This document shows, in pieces, positions 58,973 through 64,000 of a stretch of 64,000 bases of DNA. The stretch is from Pseudomonadota bacterium (GTDB taxonomy: Bacteria > Pseudomonadota > Gammaproteobacteria > Burkholderiales > Burkholderiaceae_F): NCBI GenBank assembly GCA_021825945.1, contig JAKAFN010000001.1, positions 310,001 through 374,000 on the forward strand, read 5' to 3'. Each line of letters starts with the position of its first letter. Position 1 is the first letter of the stretch. The position numbers and the translations under genes are program-made. The notes below the pieces were generated by a model. It did no database searches and was not told the origin of the DNA. It saw only the letters and a list, made by a program, of their open reading frames with translations.

Positions 58973-60016
58973 CTAGATCAGCGTCCCGGTCTTTCCGGGC
59001 GCCGATCCGACCACGCCGAAGTGTCGGTATGCGTCGGCCGACGCGATCCGACCGCGGGGGGTGCGTTGCAGCAGGCCTTGCTGGATGAGGAACGGTTCGA
59101 CGACGTCTTCCAGGGTGTCGCGCTCCTCGCCGATCGCCGCCGCGAGGTTGTCGATGCCCACCGGGCCACCGCCGAAGCGTTCGATGATCGCGCGCAGGAG
59201 TTTTCGGTCCATGACGTCGAGGCCGAGGGTGTCGACTTCGAGCATCGATAGGGCGCGATCGGCAAGGTCCCGCGAGATGTTGCCGTCGCCGCGGACTTCG
59301 GCGAAGTCGCGAACTCGTCGCAGCAGTCGGTTGGCAATGCGCGGCGTGCCGCGGGAGCGGCGCGCGATTTCGCGCGCGCCGGATTCCTCCATCGTCGCCT
59401 GCAGCAATTTCCCGCTGCGTGCGACGATGGCGGTGAGTTCGGCCTCGGTGTAGAACTCCAGCCGCGCGACGATGCCGAATCGGTCCCGCAGGGGATTCGT
59501 CAACATGCCGGCGCGGGTCGTCGCGCCCACCAGCGTGAAGGGAGGAAGATCGATTTTGATCGAGCGCGCCGCCGGCCCTTCGCCGATCATGATGTCGATC
59601 TGGAAGTCCTCCAGTGCCGGGTACAGGATTTCCTCGACCACTGCGCTCAGGCGGTGGATCTCGTCGATGAAGAGCACGTCATTGGGCTCGAGGTTGGTGA
59701 GCAGGGCGGCAAGATCGCCCGCCCGTTCCAGAACCGGCCCGCTGGTCTGCCGCAGGTGGACGCCCATTTCGTGGGCGAGGATGTGCGCGAGGGTGGTCTT
59801 GCCGAGGCCGGGTGGGCCGAAGAGCAGCACGTGATCGAGCGCCTCGCCGCGGTTGCGTGCCGCGGTGATGAAGATGTCGAGCTGCTCACGGATCCGGGCT
59901 TGGCCGACGTATTCGGCGAGGCGCTGCGGGCGCAGGGCGCGCTCGACGGCCTCCTCGTTGGGAGACCCGGCCGTGCCGGAGACGATGCGGGATTCGGTCA
60001 TGGTGACGAGGATCAT
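58973..60016 (-). CDS. ruvB: Holliday junction branch-migration ATPase RuvB
   Basis: RuvB is the AAA+ motor that drives RuvA-bound Holliday junctions. The 347-aa product has [12 protein letters not shown] (Walker A), FIDEIHRL and the sensor region [12 protein letters not shown] 60016 has GGAG seven bases upstream and is preferred; ATG 60001 is a weaker alternative. It follows ruvA 49 bp downstream. Confidence 0.97.
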   Translation of the reverse strand: MILVTMTESRIVSGTAGSPNEEAVERALRPQRLAEYVGQARIREQLDIFITAARNRGEALDHVLLFGPPGLGKTTLAHILAHEMGVHLRQTSGPVLERAGDLAALLTNLEPNDVLFIDEIHRLSAVVEEILYPALEDFQIDIMIGEGPAARSIKIDLPPFTLVGATTRAGMLTNPLRDRFGIVARLEFYTEAELTAIVARSGKLLQATMEESGAREIARRSRGTPRIANRLLRRVRDFAEVRGDGNISRDLADRALSMLEVDTLGLDVMDRKLLRAIIERFGGGPVGIDNLAAAIGEERDTLEDVVEPFLIQQGLLQRTPRGRIASADAYRHFGVVGSAPGKTGTLI

Positions 60017-60065
60017 ATCCCCCTCTCCTGCGTGCGCGCGCGGATCGGGCGGTTGTCCGGAGGAA

Positions 60066-60656
60066 CTATCGTTTCGCGATCGCTTGCAGCGCCACCCGGA
60101 TTCCTTCCGACACCCCGATCCCCGCGGGAACCGATCGCATCGCCGCGGTGCCCTCGCGCTCGGAGTATCCGAGCGCGAGCAGCGCGCGCAGAATGTCCGT
60201 CGACGCATCGCCGACGGATGTCTGCGCCGTGCCGCCGGCGCCCTCGATTGCGGCGGGAACGAGCTTGCCCTTGAGTTCGAGCAGCAGCCGTTGCGCGGTC
60301 TTGGCGCCGATGCCCGGAACGCGGGTAAGCGCTCCGGCCTGCTGCAGCGCCACCGCCTGCGCGAGTTCCTCGACGCTCAGACCCGAGAGCAGCGCGAGCG
60401 CGGTGCGGGCTCCGACGCCGGAGATCCGGATGAGGGCACGGAACGCGTGGCGCTCGGCTGCCGTGGCGAATCCGTAGAGTTGATGGGCATCTTCGCGCAC
60501 CAGCAGATGCGTGAGCAGGGTGACGCGCTCACCGACGGCGGGAAGGTTGTAGACCGTGCTCATCGGCGCGTCGAGCTCGTAGCCGACGCCCCCGACATCG
60601 AGCACGAGCGACGGCGGATGCTTTTCGAGCAGCGTTCCGGCAAGGCGTCCGATCAT
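60066..60656 (-). CDS. ruvA: Holliday junction DNA-binding protein RuvA
   Basis: RuvA forms a tetramer that holds the junction square-planar and recruits RuvB. The 196-aa product starts [12 protein letters not shown], has OB-fold and helix-hairpin-helix segments ([21 protein letters not shown]) and a C-terminal RuvB-binding domain. It starts 3 bp after the ruvC stop. Confidence 0.97.
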   Translation of the reverse strand: MIGRLAGTLLEKHPPSLVLDVGGVGYELDAPMSTVYNLPAVGERVTLLTHLLVREDAHQLYGFATAAERHAFRALIRISGVGARTALALLSGLSVEELAQAVALQQAGALTRVPGIGAKTAQRLLLELKGKLVPAAIEGAGGTAQTSVGDASTDILRALLALGYSEREGTAAMRSVPAGIGVSEGIRVALQAIAKR

Positions 60657-60659
60657 CGT

Positions 60660-61253
60660 TCAGTTCTCCGGCGAGTAGCTCCGCCAGACGGTTGCCGCGC
60701 GGCGGCGCGCGCTGGCCCTGCGGCTCGTCCCGGCTCCCAGTGCTGCGAGTTGCGCTCCCGCGGTCCCGCGCAGTCGCGCCGACGCATGGGCGTGGCAGAT
60801 GGCGCATGCCAGGGCGTCGGCGGCATCGGCCGCCGGCGCGCGGTCGAGTCCAAGCAGGCGTTGCACCATTTTCTGTACCTGTGTCTTGTCGGCGTGGCCG
60901 TATCCGACCGTCGCTTGCTTGATCTGCAGCGCCGTGTATTCATGCACCGGCACGTCTTGGCCCACCGCGGCACAGATCGCGGCGCCTCGTGCCTGGCCCA
61001 GCAGCAAGGTCGATTGCGGATTGACATTGACGAAGACCTTTTCGATCGCCGCCTCGTCGGGTGCGTTGCGCTCGATCACCGCGCCGAGTTCCCGCAGGAT
61101 CGCCTGGAGACGTTGCGGCAACTCTCCGGCGGCAATTCGCAATACCCCCGAATCCCGATGCCGCAGCGTCGCACCGCAGGTTTCGATGATGCCGAAGCCC
61201 GTCCGGTTGAGCCCCGGATCGATGCCCAGGATGCGTCGCGCGGGTTGGGTCAT
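60660..61253 (-). CDS. ruvC: Crossover junction endodeoxyribonuclease RuvC
   Basis: RuvC resolves Holliday junctions by paired nicks. The 197-aa product has the first catalytic Asp in [12 protein letters not shown] (about Asp12), [13 protein letters not shown] and [16 protein letters not shown] with the C-terminal Asp residues. A basic, Ala/Arg-rich tail follows. The ATG is one base after the purH stop (TGA-c-ATG). Confidence 0.96.
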   Translation of the reverse strand: MTQPARRILGIDPGLNRTGFGIIETCGATLRHRDSGVLRIAAGELPQRLQAILRELGAVIERNAPDEAAIEKVFVNVNPQSTLLLGQARGAAICAAVGQDVPVHEYTALQIKQATVGYGHADKTQVQKMVQRLLGLDRAPAADAADALACAICHAHASARLRGTAGAQLAALGAGTSRRASARRRAATVWRSYSPEN

Positions 61254-61254
61254 G

Positions 61255-62817
61255 TCAATGGCGGAAATGCCGCATCCCGGTGAAGACCATGGCAATGTCG
61301 CGCTCGTCGGCCGCGGCGATCACTTCCGCATCGCGCACGCTGCCGCCCGGCTGGATCACGCAGGTTGCGCCGGCGTCGACGAGCGCATCGAGGCTGTCCC
61401 GGAACGGGAAGAACGCGTCCGACGCCACGCAGGATCCGGCCAGCGAGAGGCCGGCGTCCTTGGCCTTGAGCGCAGCGATGCGGGTGGAGTCGACCCGGCT
61501 CATCTGGCCCGCGCCGATGCCCAGTGTTGCGCCGTCCTTCGCGTACACGATGGCGTTCGATTTGACGTATCGCACCACCTTCCAGGCGAACAGCAGGTCG
61601 TCCATCTCGTCCGCCGACGGCGTTTTGCGCGTGACCACTTTGCAGTCGGCGCGACCGATCGTCGCGATGTCGGGCGTCTGCACGAGCAGGCCGCCGCCCA
61701 CGCGTTTGAACTCGAGATCGTTATGAGCCGCACCCTGCGGCAGCTCCAGGACCCGTACATTGGCCTTGGCGCGCAGGGCGTCGAGGGCGGACGCGTCGAA
61801 TGCCGGTGCGATCACGACCTCGGTGAAGCGCTCGCAGATCGCGCGGGCGGTCGCGCCGTCGACCGGGTGGTTGAAGGCGATGATGCCGCCGAAGGCCGAA
61901 GTGGGATCGGTGGCGTAGGCGCGCCGGTAGGCGTCCAGAACCGTCACGCCGGTTGCGATGCCGCAGGGGTTGGCGTGCTTGATGATCACGCAGGTCGGCG
62001 TCGTGAAGCTGCGCACGCATTCCCAGGCCGCATCGGCATCCATGACGTTGTTATACGAGAGTTCCTTGCCCTGGAGCTGGCGGTAGGACGCGAGCAAGCC
62101 CTCGCCCACCACGGCGTCGCGGTAGAACGCGGCGTCCTGGTGCGGGTTTTCCCCGTAGCGCATGTCCTGCACCAGTTGCCACTGGCGCGTGAGGATGCGT
62201 GGGAACATGCGGCGGGAGCCATCCTCATCGATGCCCGAAAGATAGGCGCTGATCGCACCGTCGTAGGCAGCGGTGTGCGCAAAGGCTTTGGTGGCGAGCT
62301 CGAAGCGGGTTGCGGCGCCGACGGCGCCCGACGCGAGCAGTTCTTCGAGCACCCGGCGGTAATCCTGCGGATCCACGATCACCGTGACCGCGGCATGATT
62401 CTTCGCTGCCGAGCGCAGCATCGCCGGGCCGCCGATGTCGATGTTTTCGATGGCATCGGCCAGGGTGCATCCCGGCTTGGCGACGGTCGCCTGGAACGGG
62501 TAGAGGTTGACGGCGAGGATTTCAATCGGGGCGATCGCGTGCTGCGCCAGTGTCGCCATGTGCGCGGGATCGTCGCGCCGCGCGAGCAGGCCGCCGTGGA
62601 TGTTCGGGTGCAGGGTCTTCACCCGCCCATCGAGCATTTCGGGGAAGCCGGTGATTTCCGCGACTTCGGTCACCGCGATGCCCGCGTCGGCGAGCAGCTT
62701 CGCGGTGCCGCCGGTGGAGAGGATCCGGAAGCCGGATTGCACCAGGCCGCGGGCGAATTCCACGGCGCCGGACTTGTCGGACAGACTGATCAGCGCGGTG
62801 CGGGTCGATGGGGACAT
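61255..62817 (-). CDS. purH: Bifunctional AICAR transformylase/IMP cyclohydrolase
   Basis: PurH performs the last two steps of purine synthesis. The 520-aa product has an N-terminal cyclohydrolase ([27 protein letters not shown]) and a C-terminal transformylase with the KHANPCG loop. The start at 62817 gives the normal length; the open frame continues upstream without a ribosome site. The dusB-fis-purH order is a known beta/gammaproteobacterial arrangement. Confidence 0.97.
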   Translation of the reverse strand: MSPSTRTALISLSDKSGAVEFARGLVQSGFRILSTGGTAKLLADAGIAVTEVAEITGFPEMLDGRVKTLHPNIHGGLLARRDDPAHMATLAQHAIAPIEILAVNLYPFQATVAKPGCTLADAIENIDIGGPAMLRSAAKNHAAVTVIVDPQDYRRVLEELLASGAVGAATRFELATKAFAHTAAYDGAISAYLSGIDEDGSRRMFPRILTRQWQLVQDMRYGENPHQDAAFYRDAVVGEGLLASYRQLQGKELSYNNVMDADAAWECVRSFTTPTCVIIKHANPCGIATGVTVLDAYRRAYATDPTSAFGGIIAFNHPVDGATARAICERFTEVVIAPAFDASALDALRAKANVRVLELPQGAAHNDLEFKRVGGGLLVQTPDIATIGRADCKVVTRKTPSADEMDDLLFAWKVVRYVKSNAIVYAKDGATLGIGAGQMSRVDSTRIAALKAKDAGLSLAGSCVASDAFFPFRDSLDALVDAGATCVIQPGGSVRDAEVIAAADERDIAMVFTGMRHFRH

Positions 62818-62901
62818 GGATCGGTTTCCTTGCATGAGCGATGGTACGGGGGAGCATCGCGGGCACCCGGTCGGCACGCGCGACGAATCATGTGGCGCGG
62901 T

Positions 62902-63213
62902 CTAGCAGATGTCGAAATCATGCAGCTTGCGCCGCAGTGTGTTGCGGTTGATTCCCAGCAGTTCGGCCGCTGCGGACTGGTTACCGGCACAGCGCGTCAG
63001 CGCGAACCGCAGCAGGGGCCGTTCCACTGCCCGCAACACCATCTCGTGCAGGGCATGGGGCGATGCGCCGTCCAGATTGGAAAGATACTCTTCCAGGTTC
63101 CGGAATACGCACTGCTCGATGCTTTCACCGATACTGTGCACACGATCGAGCGCAGCGCCGTCCTCGGTCTTGCAAGGGGGGCTGGGAATCGGGTCGGCGC
63201 GGTCGGTGGGCAC
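62902..63213 (-). CDS. fis: Nucleoid-associated protein Fis
   Basis: Fis is a growth-phase DNA-bending protein. The 103-aa product ends in the Fis HTH: GNQSAAAELLGINRNTLRRKL, with a polar N-terminal extension of about 25 residues compared with E. coli. It begins with GTG 63213, 12 bp after the dusB stop, so it is likely co-transcribed with dusB as in many proteobacteria. Confidence 0.94.
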   Translation of the reverse strand: MPTDRADPIPSPPCKTEDGAALDRVHSIGESIEQCVFRNLEEYLSNLDGASPHALHEMVLRAVERPLLRFALTRCAGNQSAAAELLGINRNTLRRKLHDFDIC

Positions 63214-63225
63214 TTCGGGGAGTCC

Positions 63226-64000
63226 TTACTCGGACCGGGAAATGTACTCAAAAAACGGACTGCGTGCAGCGGCTTCTCCGAAAAAGATTTCGACTTCCCG
63301 ACGCTGGGCCACCGGACATTCGATTTCGTTGATCCGCCGTCCCGCTTCCCGCCCGCCGCGCAGGCCGCGCAGCCAGCCGTGAATGCGTTTGCGCGCGGTG
63401 CGTACGCCCTGGATGTCGTCGTGGTGGGCGTAATGTTCGTCCAGATAGGCGAGCAGCGCCGGTGTGACGTCGGCGATTCGCATCGGCGGCGCCGCGACGC
63501 CGTGTCGCAGGAGATGGTCGATTTCCCCGAAAATCCAGGGACGTTCGTGGGCGGCACGGCCGATCATCACGGCGTCGGCGCCGGTGTGCGCAAGTACGGC
63601 GCGGGCCGCTTCGGGGCCGTCGATGTCGCCGTTGGCGACCACCGGGATGGTCAGTTGCGACTTGACCTCGGCGATCGTGTCGTATTCGGCATGGCCCTGG
63701 AATCCGCAGGCCCGGGTACGGCCGTGGATGGTCAGCATCCGGATGCCGGCATCCTGCGCCATGCGGGCGATGCGCGGCGCATTGCGATGGGCCGGATCCC
63801 AGCCGGTGCGGATCTTCAGGGTGACGGGGGCGGTGACGGCCTGCACGACGGCATCCAGGATGCGGCCGACGAGTGCTTCGTCGCGCAGCAGGGCGGAGCC
63901 GCACGCGGCATTGCAGACTTTTTTTACCGGACAACCCATGTTGATGTCGATGATCTGCGCCCCGCGGTCGACGGCATCGCGGGCGGCATCGGCAAGCATC
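63226..64000 (-). CDS. dusB: tRNA-dihydrouridine synthase DusB (5' end beyond window)
   Basis: DusB reduces uridines in the tRNA D-loop with FMN/NADPH. The visible 258 codons contain IDINMGCPVKKVCNAACGSALL with the active-site Cys, TLKIRTGW, TIHGRTRACGFQG and VVANGDI. The N-terminal FMN barrel start (MRIGPY-type) lies past base 64000, so the gene is partial here. Its stop is followed directly by fis. Confidence 0.96.
   Translation of the reverse strand, partial: MLADAARDAVDRGAQIIDINMGCPVKKVCNAACGSALLRDEALVGRILDAVVQAVTAPVTLKIRTGWDPAHRNAPRIARMAQDAGIRMLTIHGRTRACGFQGHAEYDTIAEVKSQLTIPVVANGDIDGPEAARAVLAHTGADAVMIGRAAHERPWIFGEIDHLLRHGVAAPPMRIADVTPALLAYLDEHYAHHDDIQGVRTARKRIHGWLRGLRGGREAGRRINEIECPVAQRREVEIFFGEAAARSPFFEYISRSE

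Overview
The window is GC-rich chromosomal DNA from a betaproteobacterium, most probably a member of Burkholderiales. The gene order supports this: rplM-rpsI-argC-DUF6776-bactofilin-erpA, carA/carB-greA-yhbY-rlmE-ftsH-folP-glmM-pstB-phoU-phoB-phoR, and dusB-fis-purH-ruvCAB. A family-4 porin, a Pro-Arg-His tRNA cluster and System I cytochrome c maturation also fit. No genus can be assigned from sequence reading alone. Nearly all coding capacity is housekeeping. Most long alternative-frame ORFs are GC-driven shadows.

Layout. 1-4568 (minus): ccmE-F-G-H-I, without ccmABCD. 4699-9805 (plus): an acyl-CoA ligase, then bioA-bioF-bioD, without bioB. 9836-19024: a Gly/Trp-rich exported protein, a MASE1-type sensor kinase, a FixJ-like response regulator and an RND-MFP-OMF efflux operon. 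19057-20599 (minus): a porin with a strong terminator and a near-consensus Pho box. 20811-25925: coq7, an OsmC-like protein, L13/S9, argC, DUF6776, bactofilin, erpA. 26025-30007: anmK, tyrS, a histidine phosphatase and a membrane-anchored helical protein. 30212-35717: carA-gmhA-carB-greA. 35910-41499: yhbY, rlmE, ftsH, folP, glmM. 41506-45247: pstB-phoU-phoB-phoR behind a Pho-box array, with pstSCA absent. 45268-47799: an accessory scar holding an IS256-type transposase remnant, three tRNAs, a FitAB-type toxin-antitoxin pair between two copies of a short repeat, an integrase remnant and a broken IS3 element. 47803-52213: a Sel1-repeat protein with two CbbX-type AAA+ domains, divergent from fumC. 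52435-56569: small membrane proteins (one with EF-hands), a pseudouridine synthase, YaeQ, a 4-TM protein and a TPR-methyltransferase. 56597-64000 (minus): a P-type proton ATPase, ruvBAC, purH, fis, dusB.

How it fits together. The clearest regulatory theme is phosphate. PhoB and PhoR are encoded here, and Pho-box-like repeats lie in front of pstB and, separately, about 20 kb away in front of the porin gene, which suggests a phosphate-starvation porin. Other regulatory candidates are a sigma-32-like promoter before ftsH and a perfect 12-bp inverted repeat before fitAB. Points most worth a second look are the Pho-box porin, the missing pstSCA, the Sel1/tandem-AAA+ protein, the tRNA-proximal toxin-antitoxin island, the RND pump with altered proton-relay residues, and gmhA inserted between carA and carB.
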